Source: Kaistia algarum (GTDB lineage: Bacteria; Pseudomonadota; Alphaproteobacteria; Rhizobiales; Kaistiaceae). From it: a DNA stretch of 64,000 bases. This document shows positions 47,980-56,907 of this stretch, piece by piece (the first letter of the stretch is position 1; each line of letters opens with the position of its first letter). The notes under the pieces were generated by a model, which did not search any database, had not been told where the DNA came from, and was given only the letters and a program-made list of their open reading frames with translations. Made by a program: the position numbers and the translations under genes. The stretch lies in contig NZ_JAPKNJ010000002.1 of the NCBI RefSeq assembly GCF_026343945.1, positions 620,001-684,000 of the forward strand. Reading direction: 5' to 3'.

Positions 47980-49929
47980 CTACCGCGCCGACTTCGCCTT
48001 GCGCCGCAGGGAAATTCCCGATTGCAGCTCTCCGAACTCGTCCGGGGCATCAACCGGCACCGGGAAGGCGAATTCACTGAGCAGAGCAGAAGGATCTTTC
48101 AGCGCCGTGACCACGTCCTGCCGCTTAATATAGGCAACGCCGCCCGAGACGATTTTCCCCTCCAACGCATAGGCGAAGGCCGTTCGGCCGTGCTCGTCGG
48201 GATCATGGGCCCAGCCATGGATCCATCGGAGGCCCGAGGGCGAGACATAGGCGCGCTCGGCATAGCAATAGGCGAGATGGTCGAGCGTCTTGCCGCGCGC
48301 GGAAACAGCGTCGCCGATCGCCTTTGACAGACGGATCGAAACCGTCTCGATATTGCGTAGGACGTGGGGATACCCCCCCGGCGCCGAGAGGGCCAGAAGG
48401 CCCGGCAGGCGCCAACTGACATCGAACAGAAGCTCATCGTCGCGTGTGCGCAACGATGCCTGCGCCGCATCGCGCGATCGCCCGGCGAGCCGCCCGAGCC
48501 ATGCAAGCGCCGAGATCTGAAAGTCCAGATTGAACAGCACATCCTGATGGTGGATCTGGAACGGATGAAGCCTCTCACAGTGCTGCAGTCGTTGCCGGAG
48601 ATCGCGAAGGACCGGCTCAATATCCAGAGTGTCCTGACGCTTTTTGGACAGGAACGGTAGCCGCTCGGTCCAGCTCGGCTTCTCGCCCATAGCCTCCCCG
48701 AGCACGTCGTCGCTGATCGCGGTGACGAGGCTCTCCACGGTCGGGTCGTCGTGACGCTGCGCACCGCCCGCGGCGGCAAGCGCCCTCAGCGAGGTCGTCC
48801 GCGCTCCAATCCGGTCGCCGCGAAAAGCCTGGACGGCGGCGAGACTGTTGAGCGCGCCGCAGAAATCCGGCTCCAGCGCGACGGCTCTCTCGACCAGCTG
48901 CGTCCTGTCGCCAAACTGAACCTTGTCGCCGAAAATCCCCAGATACCAGAGAATGTCACGAACGAGCATCCGTCTCATGAAAACCGGTAGGTCGCTGCGC
49001 TCCAGGTCGCACTCAATGGCGCTGCGCAATACGCTACCGGTCTCCTCGCGGCCGAACATCTCGTGCGTACCTCGCAGCGGCACTCCCGATACATTCGCCG
49101 CCAGGCGACTGAACGCGCTGGTCGTCGGGCCGAGAACATAGGTTCCATGCGACAGCATCCACATGTCGACCAGCGCACGCTGAACTGGCGCGAGGCCGTC
49201 ATAATCTGCGATCAACTCCTGAGGGCGACGCACACGGTCATATTGCTGCCGGAGGAACGCCGCGTAGTCGAGATTATCCGAAAGGACGAGAACATGGTCC
49301 GCGCCGCCGGCTAGGAGCCGCTCAATGGCCCGCTCGACGAGGGCGCGCGGCGTGTACTTCTCCATCGGCAGGAACTGGCGCCAGTCGCCTTCGACAATAT
49401 CGCCGGCCCGAACATGGATCGCCGCATATCGCCCAATCGGAAAGCCGGCAGCCATTGTCGTGAGCAGGTCGATAATGACGGGGTTCCAGCCGATCTGGCG
49501 GACCGCCTGCCCGAATCTCGCCGTGGCCGCCGCGTGATGCTCATCGCGGAAGCCGAGCGTCGCTGCATATTCCGAAACCTCGATGGCGGCTCGGCCACCC
49601 ATCTTGGCGGCACGATCGCCCGCCTTGCGCAACTCGTCCTTCGCCCGGCCGATCGACCAATCGGTCGGATCCGTCAGCATCTCGCAGCCATTGAGCGCGG
49701 CCTCGTCAAGGCGGTGCGTGGCGAGGAACTCTGGCGAGAAAATGGCTTCGGCCGTGCCCGTACCGCTGTCGCCCGCAGGCCAGGCGAAACGAAAATCGGC
49801 GTCCAGCACCTGCGCCAGCGCATAGCCATTGATGACGGCGTTCAACCGTCCACCAAGGCCGTCCCAGCGCCGTGCGACGACGATCGGCCGCTGGGCCAGC
49901 GGACTAACGGACAGAGACAAGGCGGGCAT
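47980..49929 (-). CDS. Fucosyltransferase-like protein
   Basis: About 649 residues from ATG 49929; a TTG at 50001 would extend it. The N-terminal third resembles GT-B fucosyltransferases (NodZ/GT11 type): VARRWDGLGGRLNAVINGYALAQ, IHVRAGDIVEGDWRQF with the donor-binding HxRxGD-like motif, HVLVLSDN, and GPTTSAFSRLAANVSG. The rest includes helical, TPR-like stretches (VERAVALEPDFCGALNSLAAVQAF) and is otherwise unassigned. It could modify lipopolysaccharide, capsule or a signal molecule. The transferase call is moderate; the donor sugar is inferred only from motif likeness. Confidence 0.6.
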   Translation of the reverse strand: MPALSLSVSPLAQRPIVVARRWDGLGGRLNAVINGYALAQVLDADFRFAWPAGDSGTGTAEAIFSPEFLATHRLDEAALNGCEMLTDPTDWSIGRAKDELRKAGDRAAKMGGRAAIEVSEYAATLGFRDEHHAAATARFGQAVRQIGWNPVIIDLLTTMAAGFPIGRYAAIHVRAGDIVEGDWRQFLPMEKYTPRALVERAIERLLAGGADHVLVLSDNLDYAAFLRQQYDRVRRPQELIADYDGLAPVQRALVDMWMLSHGTYVLGPTTSAFSRLAANVSGVPLRGTHEMFGREETGSVLRSAIECDLERSDLPVFMRRMLVRDILWYLGIFGDKVQFGDRTQLVERAVALEPDFCGALNSLAAVQAFRGDRIGARTTSLRALAAAGGAQRHDDPTVESLVTAISDDVLGEAMGEKPSWTERLPFLSKKRQDTLDIEPVLRDLRQRLQHCERLHPFQIHHQDVLFNLDFQISALAWLGRLAGRSRDAAQASLRTRDDELLFDVSWRLPGLLALSAPGGYPHVLRNIETVSIRLSKAIGDAVSARGKTLDHLAYCYAERAYVSPSGLRWIHGWAHDPDEHGRTAFAYALEGKIVSGGVAYIKRQDVVTALKDPSALLSEFAFPVPVDAPDEFGELQSGISLRRKAKSAR

Positions 49930-50512
49930 GGTCGGTTGACATCCGGAACTCGGCGGCCCGGGGAAAACTGACGAACTCCGGTCTTGGATATCCCGAGGCA
50001 ACTTTGCCCATGACGGGGACCGACGATCCAGAATTCGAAATTGAATGCACTTCGCCAGCCAGCCTGTCGGCCCAGCCGGCGGCTTCGTTGAAAAGAAACA
50101 TGACTGTTCCCTTCGGCGCGTAGCATCCGCTCATTCGAATCGCCAAGTGACTTGCAATCTTCGCCGGTGACGAAGACACGAGATCCCACGGTCCCGAGAC
50201 CGTTCAGGATCCATTCGAAAAAGCAGGATTAGATTCCGCGCCTTTAGACCCAATATCAACGACCGACCCTAGATCGACCGCCGGCTGCTACCTTGTGGCG
50301 AGGTTCGTGCCCCAACGAACCCCACACAAAAGCCCGGCTTTCAAGATAAAACCCGACTCTGCTAGTTAGAATAGCCGCTGACCCGGCAAACGACAATCCC
50401 GGCGGCGCCAGCACCGCATCATCGATCCGCTCAACGCTGTGAGATTGACTTGGTACACGAACGCCGCATCGTCGCCATTCGCGGTATCGACACGGTCGAG
50501 GAAAGGCCAACG
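49930..50512. other. 583-base intergenic region
   Basis: Divergent promoter region between the glycosyltransferase-like gene and the LOG gene. A 65-codon minus-strand frame from ATG 50101 (after AAGGGA) to 49904 overlaps the downstream gene by 26 bases; I cannot support it as a gene. No clear hairpin or operator was seen. Confidence 0.4.
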
Positions 50513-51316
50513 TTGCAGAAAACATATCCCCTCAATTCGGCCCAACTCACCTCACCTTCCTATCGTGTGCCAGCCCTCGACCCGGACTTCCTACTGGGCG
50601 ATTCCATGCGCGGTGTCCGGTTCCTGTTGGAATACGCCAAGGCCGAGGAAGTCCTGCGCCTTCACGCCATCCGCTCGACAGTCGTCGTCTTCGGCTCGGC
50701 CCGCAGCGACGAGGGCGCGCCCGGCCGGCGCGGCGCCTGGTATGACGAAGCGCGGAAAGTGGGCCGCATCGTCTCGGAACGTGGCGGGGCGACGGCGGAT
50801 CATGGGGGCTTTCGGGACAATGTGATCGCCACGGGCGGCGGACCGGGCATCATGGCGGCGGCCAATCGAGGCGCGTTTGAGGCCGGCGCGCCATCCATCG
50901 GCTTCAACATAACGCTGCCGCATGAGCAGGCGCCCAATCCCTGGACGACGCCCGAACTGACCTTCCGCTTCCACTACTTCGCGATGCGCAAGATGCACCT
51001 CGCCATGCGGGCCAATGCGCTGATCGTGTTCCCAGGTGGCTTCGGCACATTCGACGAATTATTCGAGCTGCTGACGCTACGCCAGACCGGCAAATCGCCG
51101 CCGATCCCGGTCGTCCTGGTCGACAGGGACTATTGGACCCGAGCGATCGGCTTCGATGCCCTGGTCGAAGAAGGCATGATCGACCACCAGGATCTGTCGC
51201 TCTTTTCCTTCGCCGACGACGCGGAGGCGGTATGGAAAGAACTAGAAGCCGGCGGCGTTGGCCGCCATCGGGGGGAGCATGACGATCCGACCTCAGCCGT
51301 TCCGGCGATCGACTGA
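50513..51316 (+). CDS. LOG-family protein (Rossmann fold, TIGR00730-like)
   Basis: About 267 residues. Family motifs are VVVFGSARS, GGGPGIMAAANRGAFEAG, and PGGFGTFDELFELLTLRQTGK, with the Arg and Glu of the LOG active site. Some LOG proteins release cytokinin bases from nucleotides; others are nucleosidases for AMP-like compounds, and many are named lysine decarboxylase in error. This one has an N-terminal extension of about 60 residues before the core. The start is uncertain: a TTG at 50513 after GAGGAAAGG, or a TTG at 50450. Confidence 0.87.
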   Translation: MQKTYPLNSAQLTSPSYRVPALDPDFLLGDSMRGVRFLLEYAKAEEVLRLHAIRSTVVVFGSARSDEGAPGRRGAWYDEARKVGRIVSERGGATADHGGFRDNVIATGGGPGIMAAANRGAFEAGAPSIGFNITLPHEQAPNPWTTPELTFRFHYFAMRKMHLAMRANALIVFPGGFGTFDELFELLTLRQTGKSPPIPVVLVDRDYWTRAIGFDALVEEGMIDHQDLSLFSFADDAEAVWKELEAGGVGRHRGEHDDPTSAVPAID

Positions 51317-51328
51317 AGGCGGGGTAGC

Positions 51329-51676
51329 TCAGTAACCCGCCTGCCGACGATATTGTTCAGCCGTCGCCGCTGCCTGCGAAGCCGGCACCAGGACATAACC
51401 ACGCTGCGACATGCAGGATTCCGACACCCGTAGCGCCGCATTTGTTGCCGTCGTCATTGGCGGAACTCCGCAAGCAGCGCTGTCCGCCGCGAACTGATCA
51501 GCGAGAGCCGGATTGGTGCGGCCACTCTGGCCATCGGTCCGTACCCAACGCAGCGGCTCCTCCTGCAAGTTGGGGCTACCGACTGGAGCCGAGACCTGCA
51601 TGGGAGGAGCAGACTGGCAACCGGCAAGGGTCGCAAAGGCGAGTATGGCGAGGGCGCAGACGCGAGGATGGTTCAT
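51329..51676 (-). CDS. Small lipoprotein of unknown function
   Basis: 115 residues from ATG 51676. A signal peptide ends in the lipobox LAGC (Cys20), so the protein should be lipid-anchored, probably to the outer membrane as no Asp follows the Cys. The mature part is polar and contains two further Cys (AACGVPP, SESCMSQRGYVLVP). The MSQRGY pattern is common in short proteobacterial lipoproteins. Convergent with the LOG gene, 12 bases away. Function unknown. Confidence 0.8.
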   Translation of the reverse strand: MNHPRVCALAILAFATLAGCQSAPPMQVSAPVGSPNLQEEPLRWVRTDGQSGRTNPALADQFAADSAACGVPPMTTATNAALRVSESCMSQRGYVLVPASQAAATAEQYRRQAGY

Positions 51677-51991
51677 GAACGTACAATCTCAAAGAACAAC
51701 CTTGGTTCCCGCCGACGTCAGATCCGACGAGTCGATGGAGCTAATCTAGCAACATTGACTCCATACAGCGACCGGCGAGGGTGCGATTGCCTGACCGACG
51801 TTGCCGCGAAGCCTCAGTCGGAGCGACCGGTCCGCTTGACCAGTAAGACTGCCGGGTCAGCCGCGGCCTCGTCAACGATATACCGAGGCTCCATACGGAT
51901 AGCATCGCATCGACGTGCGCGCGGCGGTCAAGGGTCGTCGGGCTAAGCGCTCTCGCAGACGCGGTCCCCCGAACGTCCCTTACCGTCTCCT
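51677..51991. other. 315-base region without a gene
   Basis: Lies between the lipoprotein start and the end of the second sugar importer operon. No supported gene, hairpin with T run, or repeat was found. It should hold the lipoprotein promoter. Confidence 0.4.
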
Positions 51992-52765
51992 TCAATGATG
52001 TCCCGCAGCGCCCGACAGCTCCGACATGCCGGTGATCACATCCTCGACTGCCGAAACTGACGTCTTCTTCGGATCAATGTCGTCAGCGACGACCTTGCCG
52101 CGTCGCATGACGACGATGCGGTCCACCACCTGGAAAACATGGTGGATGTTGTGGGCGATGAAGATGCAGGAATGACCGGAATCGCGCGCATTGCGTACGA
52201 AACGGAGCACGCCCTGCGTCTCGGCGACGCCGAGGTTGTTGGTCGGCTCGTCGAGGATGATGAGATCGCTGTCGAAGTGCATGGCTCTCGCTATGGCCAC
52301 GGCTTGGCGCTCGCCGCCCGATAGCGAGCCGATCGGCGTCGTCGGCGGAATGTTCTTTGAGATGCCGACCTGCTTCAACAGCGCGTCCGCCACCTTGTTC
52401 ATCTCATCCTGATCCATGCGGTTCAGGAAGCGCGGGCCTTTGATCGGCTCACGGCCGAGGAAGAGGTTACGGGCGATCGACAGCTGCGTGACGAGCGCCG
52501 AGTCCTGGTAGATGGTCTCGATGCCGGCAGCAATGGCGTCGCTCGTCGAGCGGAAGGCGACCTTCTTGCCGCGGACATGGATATCGCCGCTGGTCAGCGG
52601 CACAGCGCCCGAAAGCACCTTGATGAGCGTCGACTTGCCGGCGCCGTTATCGCCGAGCAGGCCGACGATCTCGCTCTCGTTGACATGGAAATTCACACCT
52701 TCGAGCGCCTGGACCCGCCCGTAGGATTTGCGGATGTTCGTCATCCGGATCAAAGGTTCGGCCAT
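51992..52765 (-). CDS. Sugar ABC importer ATPase, single domain
   Basis: 257-residue ATPase of a second carbohydrate importer. Walker A GDNGAGKSTLIKVLSG (about 36-51), signature LSGGERQAVAIARAM and Walker B LIILDEPTNNLGVAET are intact. Unlike the ATPase at 1933-3435 it has one nucleotide-binding domain, so it should act as a homodimer, as in the rhizobial fructose importer FrcBCA. It is the last gene of a three-gene operon (binding protein, permease, ATPase) and follows the permease by four bases. Confidence 0.94.
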   Translation of the reverse strand: MAEPLIRMTNIRKSYGRVQALEGVNFHVNESEIVGLLGDNGAGKSTLIKVLSGAVPLTSGDIHVRGKKVAFRSTSDAIAAGIETIYQDSALVTQLSIARNLFLGREPIKGPRFLNRMDQDEMNKVADALLKQVGISKNIPPTTPIGSLSGGERQAVAIARAMHFDSDLIILDEPTNNLGVAETQGVLRFVRNARDSGHSCIFIAHNIHHVFQVVDRIVVMRRGKVVADDIDPKKTSVSAVEDVITGMSELSGAAGHH

Positions 52766-52769
52766 TCTA

Positions 52770-53756
52770 TCACGTCCCCGCCTGATGCCGGCGTTCCAGC
52801 CATGAATGCAGAGCCATCATCCCGAGGATGATCGCGCCGATGAAGATGTTGTAGGCGAGCCCCGGCACGCCGATGAGCACGATGCCATTGCGCATGATGC
52901 GCAGGATCAGGATGCCGATCACGGTTCCGATGATCGTGCCGCGTCCGCCGGTCAGCGCGGTGCCGCCGATGACGACCATGGCGATGACTTCGAGTTCATA
53001 GCCGGTGCCGCTGTTCGGATTGGCCGCCGATGTGCGGATCGACGAGATGATCCCGGCGAGCGCCGCCATGACCGAGGACAGCATGAACAGGCCGATCTTG
53101 ACCCGGTCGACCGGAACGCCGCGGGCGCGCGCCGCACCCGGATTGCCGCCGGCCGCCTGGATCCAGTTGCCGGTGCGAGACTTGGTGAGCACGTAGCCGA
53201 GGATGAATGCCGCCGCGATAAACCAGAACAGCGAGGCGTAGATGCGGAAGGGGCCGACATAGAAGTCGCCGACGAGGATCTCCGCCAGCCAGCTGCCGCC
53301 GGCGCTCCAGGTGCGCTGCGGGAAGCCGTCAGTCACGAACAGGGCCGTGCCGCGCACGACGAGCAGCATGCCGAGCGTGACGAGGAAGGATGGAATCTTG
53401 AGCTGGGTCACGAACCAGCCATTGACCAGCCCGATGATCGCCGCGATCACCAGCGCCGTCACGAAGCCGGCCTCCAGCGGCATTATACCGGCGTTGAACA
53501 GCGTCCACATCAGCACCGGCGAGAAGCCGAACAGCGAGCCGACCGATAGGTCGAATTCACCCGACGTCATCAGCAGCGTCATGGCGAGCGCAATGAGCCC
53601 AAGTTCGACCGTGAAGGCGAGCGTGTTCGAGATGTTGAGCGGCGAGAGGAAGTCGTGATTGATCGACCAGAAAACGGCGACTTCGACGACCAGCAAAACG
53701 AGCGGTCCGAATTCGGGCTTGGCGATCAGGCGTTGAAGAAGGGATCGGTTTTCCAC
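52770..53756 (-). CDS. Sugar ABC importer permease (FrcC-like)
   Basis: Inner-membrane permease, BPD_transp_2 family, about 328 residues from a GTG at 53756 (ENRSLLQRLIAKPEFGP), which matches where homologues begin; an ATG at 53798 would add 14 odd residues. Motifs: SGEFDLSVGSLFGFS near 64-80, GNPGAARARGV in the ATPase-contact loop, and VIGGTALTGGRGT. A single permease gene implies a homodimeric channel. It lies between the binding-protein and ATPase genes. Confidence 0.9.
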   Translation of the reverse strand: MENRSLLQRLIAKPEFGPLVLLVVEVAVFWSINHDFLSPLNISNTLAFTVELGLIALAMTLLMTSGEFDLSVGSLFGFSPVLMWTLFNAGIMPLEAGFVTALVIAAIIGLVNGWFVTQLKIPSFLVTLGMLLVVRGTALFVTDGFPQRTWSAGGSWLAEILVGDFYVGPFRIYASLFWFIAAAFILGYVLTKSRTGNWIQAAGGNPGAARARGVPVDRVKIGLFMLSSVMAALAGIISSIRTSAANPNSGTGYELEVIAMVVIGGTALTGGRGTIIGTVIGILILRIMRNGIVLIGVPGLAYNIFIGAIILGMMALHSWLERRHQAGT

Positions 53757-53833
53757 GATGAATCCGCACGATGTTGAAAGGACCGGCGCTCCTCGCATCC
53801 GCGCTTTCAGCGGATCGAGCGATCGGACGAAAA

Positions 53834-53859
53834 GGCGCGACGGCCAGAGCCGCCGCGCC
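53834..53859 (-). promoter_or_regulatory. Intercistronic hairpin in the importer operon
   Basis: GGCGCGACGGC (53834-53844), loop CAGA, GCCGCCGCGCC (53849-53859): an 11-base stem with one mismatch, 15 bases after the binding-protein stop and before the permease gene. Such hairpins often protect the upstream message, so the binding protein is made in excess over the membrane parts. Role inferred. Confidence 0.55.
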
Positions 53860-53873
53860 GATCGATCTGCGGA

Positions 53874-54818
53874 TTACTTCTGCTTGCCGGACAGGATGTC
53901 GTCATAGACCTGCGCGGTGTCCTTCTCGTACAGCGCGCCGGTGATGACGTTGAAGCCCGGAGGAATGCCGCTGGCGGCCATGTTGGCGAGCGACAGCGCT
54001 ACATAGCTGGTCGCCTGCGGGTCCTGCCACTGACCGGCATTGACGTAGCCGGTCAGCACTTCCTGGGTGGTATCGAGCGAATTGCCCCAGCCGACGACCG
54101 GAATTTCGCCCGGCTTGACGCCGACCTGGTCGAAGACGCGCTTGATCGAGCCGGTCACCAGATCGCCAAGGCCGATGATCGCGGTGATCTTGCCCTTGTT
54201 GGTGGTGAGGTAGTCGACCATGCGGTTGATGGCCTCGGCCTGGTCAAGGGTCGCCTCGGTCACTTCATAGGTGATGCCGAGCGGCTCGAGCACGCTCTTG
54301 ATGCCTTCTTCTTCCTGCACGCCATAGGTGGCGCCCGGGATCTCGACCGGCATCCAGACGTGATCGCCCTTCTTGATCAGGCCCTTATCGACGAGATACT
54401 GGGCCCAATGCTTGCCGAAGGTGACGTTGTCGCCACCGACATAGGCGTCGAAGCTGGCCTTCGGATCGGGGGTGTTGAAATTGATGATCGGGATCTTGGC
54501 GGCGTTGGCCTCCTTGGCGATCTCGATCAGGCTGCCCGGATCTGGGCTGGTCGTCACGATGCCGTCGGCCTTGGCAGCGATCGCGGCACGCACCGCCTCC
54601 TGCTGCGACGCGACGTCGCCATTATGGAACGACGTGTTCACCGTGTTGCCCGTGTCGGTCGCCCACTGCTTGGCACCGGCGAGGAAATAGGTCCACACCG
54701 GATCGGCGGGTCCGCCATGCGAAACCCAATAGAATGTCTTGGCTTCGGCGGCGAGCGGCATGGCGATCGCCAGCACGGCCGCGGACAAAGCGAGAGTCAG
54801 CTTCTTGAACACTTCCAT
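53874..54818 (-). CDS. Sugar ABC importer periplasmic binding protein
   Basis: Periplasmic receptor with type 1 binding-protein fold, 314 residues from ATG 54818, which follows a strong GGGAGG. Signal peptide: FKKLTLALSAAVLAIAMPLAAEA. Domain landmarks include FYWVSHGGPADPVWTYF at the N-terminus, KADGIVTTSPDPGSLIE, IINFNTPDP, GGDNVTFG and VGWGNSLDTTQEVL. The pattern is that of ribose- or fructose-like receptors. It heads the operon, and two palindromes 154 to 199 bases upstream suggest control by a regulator outside the window. Confidence 0.93.
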   Translation of the reverse strand: MEVFKKLTLALSAAVLAIAMPLAAEAKTFYWVSHGGPADPVWTYFLAGAKQWATDTGNTVNTSFHNGDVASQQEAVRAAIAAKADGIVTTSPDPGSLIEIAKEANAAKIPIINFNTPDPKASFDAYVGGDNVTFGKHWAQYLVDKGLIKKGDHVWMPVEIPGATYGVQEEEGIKSVLEPLGITYEVTEATLDQAEAINRMVDYLTTNKGKITAIIGLGDLVTGSIKRVFDQVGVKPGEIPVVGWGNSLDTTQEVLTGYVNAGQWQDPQATSYVALSLANMAASGIPPGFNVITGALYEKDTAQVYDDILSGKQK

Positions 54819-54971
54819 TGCCTCCCAATGTATTCTTTTCGTTGCGCCGGCAAAGCTTCGCCGCGCACAGTACGGCCTCCTGCCATACTGCGAAGGGCGA
54901 TGACCGGTCTCCTCCCGGACCCACCGCAATGCGGAGGGCACTGCGGCAGACTGACACAAGCGAAGGTCGCA

Positions 54972-54993
54972 CTCAACGAGTGGATTCGTTGAG
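54972..54993. promoter_or_regulatory. Inverted repeat upstream of second importer
   Basis: CTCAACGA (54972-54979), six bases, TCGTTGAG (54986-54993), a perfect dyad. Its arms resemble the neighbouring palindrome at 55006-55017 (both contain TCAA-CGA type half-sites). Centres are 29 bases apart. Regulator unknown. Confidence 0.55.
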
Positions 54994-55005
54994 GGTCGTA
55001 TAATT

Positions 55006-55017
55006 TCAATCGATTGA
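55006..55017. promoter_or_regulatory. LacI-type palindrome upstream of second importer
   Basis: TCAATCGATTGA is a perfect 12-base palindrome with the AAxCGxTT core favoured by LacI-family regulators. It lies 188 bases before the binding-protein ATG. No LacI gene is in the window, so any regulator is encoded elsewhere. Confidence 0.5.
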
Positions 55018-55077
55018 GATGGCGCGCCGCACTGGTCTTGTCGACGAGGCACGGGGGGCTGGGCGCCGGCTCGGCGA

Positions 55078-55917
55078 TCAGAGCCTTGCGAGCAGCTCAG
55101 CCTTCTTTTGCGAGAATTCCGTCTCGCTCAGTATGCCCTTCTGGCGCAGCTCAGCGAGACGCTCGATCTTGGCGAAGATGTCATCGCTGCCAGGCGCTGG
55201 AGACGGCTGCAGCGTCTCTTCCACAGCAGGCTGCCAGGTCATGGACGGCGCGGCATCTGCGTTGCCTGCAGGCACGGCCTCAGCCGCGACCGCCGCCGAC
55301 GGCTCGAGAGTCTGCGCCTCGGACGGCACGACCGGTAGGTCGGCGACGCGGACGACGCCATATTGGCTGGAGAAGGTCAGCGACTGGTCGCCGCTCTGCG
55401 CCTGCGAGAAACCGCCGATCGCATGCTCACCGGTATCATAGAGCGTGATGTGGCCACCCTTGCGGATGGCGAGGCGGCGACTGTCGGGGAAATAGGCATA
55501 GTGCAGGTCGTTCTGAGACCCGGCAGATCCCGGCTGGCCGAGCTCCGCCGGCCAGTTGCCGGCTGAGAAGCCGCCACCGGGCACGAACAGGCTGACGCCC
55601 TCGCGCCCGCTTAGTGAGCCATATTGCGGCGTCGACACGGGCTTCAGCAGAGTTTGCGCGCGCAGCAGCCCGGACAACTCGTTCGCGAGGCTGTCCACAC
55701 GGTATTTGAGGGCGTTGTTGAACATGTCGCCGATCATGATCATGCCGCCCTGCGACCATTGCCCCATGCCGCCGAGCTCATAATGGTTGAACTGGGCCTG
55801 CATGCCGTTCCCGGCCGCCAACGCGCGAAGGAGCGTGACGACGGCGTCGGTGCTCAATTGATGGCGGGCCGACAATTCGTCGACGATGCGGCGGCCGTCC
55901 TCGGTGAGTTCCAGCAT
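55078..55917 (-). CDS. SHOCT-domain protein
   Basis: 279 residues. The C-terminal 30 residues (FAKIERLAELRQKGILSETEFSQKKAELLARL) are a typical SHOCT domain, a short helical pair found at protein termini. The N-terminal region (LTEDGRRIVDELSARHQLSTDAVVTLLRALAAGNG) looks helical, followed by a central domain with many Gly (NHYELGGMGQWSQGGMIMIGDMFNNALKYRV) and an Ala/Pro-rich linker (about 195-245). No signal peptide or membrane helix. Similar SHOCT proteins are widespread in Hyphomicrobiales but have no known role. Confidence 0.83.
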   Translation of the reverse strand: MLELTEDGRRIVDELSARHQLSTDAVVTLLRALAAGNGMQAQFNHYELGGMGQWSQGGMIMIGDMFNNALKYRVDSLANELSGLLRAQTLLKPVSTPQYGSLSGREGVSLFVPGGGFSAGNWPAELGQPGSAGSQNDLHYAYFPDSRRLAIRKGGHITLYDTGEHAIGGFSQAQSGDQSLTFSSQYGVVRVADLPVVPSEAQTLEPSAAVAAEAVPAGNADAAPSMTWQPAVEETLQPSPAPGSDDIFAKIERLAELRQKGILSETEFSQKKAELLARL

Positions 55918-56014
55918 GGTCGTTCCTTCTCATGACGGCGTTGCGTATCACCATAGGGTGACGCGAAGACGGATGGAATCGCGATCGGCGACCCCAGCCC
56001 GGCCAGCGGTGGGA

Positions 56015-56626
56015 TCAGCCGCGAAGCCCGCCCTCGTCCTTCCAGACCGAGAGGGGCTTGATATCCGGTGGCTCACCATTGGCGCGCACCCAACTGTCGA
56101 CCACCCAGACGACGCCGCTCGACTTGTCGCGGATCGTCGCCGTGTGATGCGGGTATCGGCCGTCGACGAGAAAGCCGCGACGGTCGATCGATCCGACCTT
56201 GTGATGACGGAGCCAGCCCCGGCTCTGGATGAGATTCAGCAGCGTCGTCGTATTGGTCGCCTCGTCGACGCAGTCGATTTCGGATGGCGGCGTGAACAGC
56301 TGGTAGACGTCCTTGGCGCCGTCCTTCGATGTCCCGGTCTGCCGGCCAGCCAGGCGCTCGAACCATTGGTCGGCCCGGCCAATCGCGGCGCGCTCGGCGC
56401 TTGGACTGCCACTGCCGCTCGCCAGCATGCGGCGCAGAGTGGCCAGATCGCCGCCCGAAAGGCGCACCGGCGAGCGCATCGCGCAGCCATAGCCGTGACA
56501 ATAGCGGATCACGGTCCCCGTCTCGGCGGCGACTGCAGAATACGGCAGCACCGAAAGGATCAGCGAGCCCGCGAGCATCATCACTGGCGCCAGTCGCCCA
56601 CGTCGCGCTAGCTTCGTTTTCGGCAT
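56015..56626 (-). CDS. Exported protein with transglutaminase-like C-H-D triad
   Basis: 203 residues from ATG 56626, which has a strong AGGAGGAG ribosome site. A signal peptide or anchor (about 13-34) is followed by IRYCHGYGCAMRSP, with two Cys, and a C-terminal half where C119 (EIDCVDEATNTTTLL), H160/H161 (YPHHTATIRD) and D177 (WVVDSWVRANG) are spaced like the Cys-His-Asp triad of bacterial transglutaminase-like cysteine proteinases. Family assignment is inference from this spacing. The product should be periplasmic. It is divergent from the DUF1127 gene. Confidence 0.72.
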   Translation of the reverse strand: MPKTKLARRGRLAPVMMLAGSLILSVLPYSAVAAETGTVIRYCHGYGCAMRSPVRLSGGDLATLRRMLASGSGSPSAERAAIGRADQWFERLAGRQTGTSKDGAKDVYQLFTPPSEIDCVDEATNTTTLLNLIQSRGWLRHHKVGSIDRRGFLVDGRYPHHTATIRDKSSGVVWVVDSWVRANGEPPDIKPLSVWKDEGGLRG

Positions 56627-56752
56627 TGTCGCTCCTCCTGCAGGAAGCGTAGACGCCGGCACCGGCGCTGGCTAGCGGCGTCTGGAAACGTCGCCATCGC
56701 CTCACCACATCAGCGCCGCAGACCTTAATGGTGCGTTGCAACACGACTGCCT

Positions 56753-56819
56753 GCATTAATGCTGCTGTGCATCACACGCATCGCTGCCATGCGATTTTTC
56801 GGACTGCTCATTAAATGAG
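56753..56819. promoter_or_regulatory. Two CATTAA-type palindromes before the DUF1127 gene
   Basis: GCATTAATGC (56753-56762) and CTCATT-A-AATGAG (56807-56819) are perfect palindromes with a shared CATTAA core, about 55 bases apart. The second is followed six bases later by CCTATCTT, which resembles a heat-shock sigma -10 element, though no good -35 is visible. They mark a likely regulated promoter region. Confidence 0.4.
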
Positions 56820-56907
56820 GTCGGGCCTATCTTCACATCATCAAGAGCAGTGAAGCACAGAAGAGCAACCGCTCTTCCCGCAAAATCGAAGTCGAAGGAA
56901 GATCATC

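Noticed and set aside
49904..50179. Minus-strand frame of up to 91 codons (inner ATG 50101 has a possible ribosome site)
   Set aside because: Overlaps the fucosyltransferase-like start by 26 bases in another frame and shows no homology I recognise; too little to call a gene.
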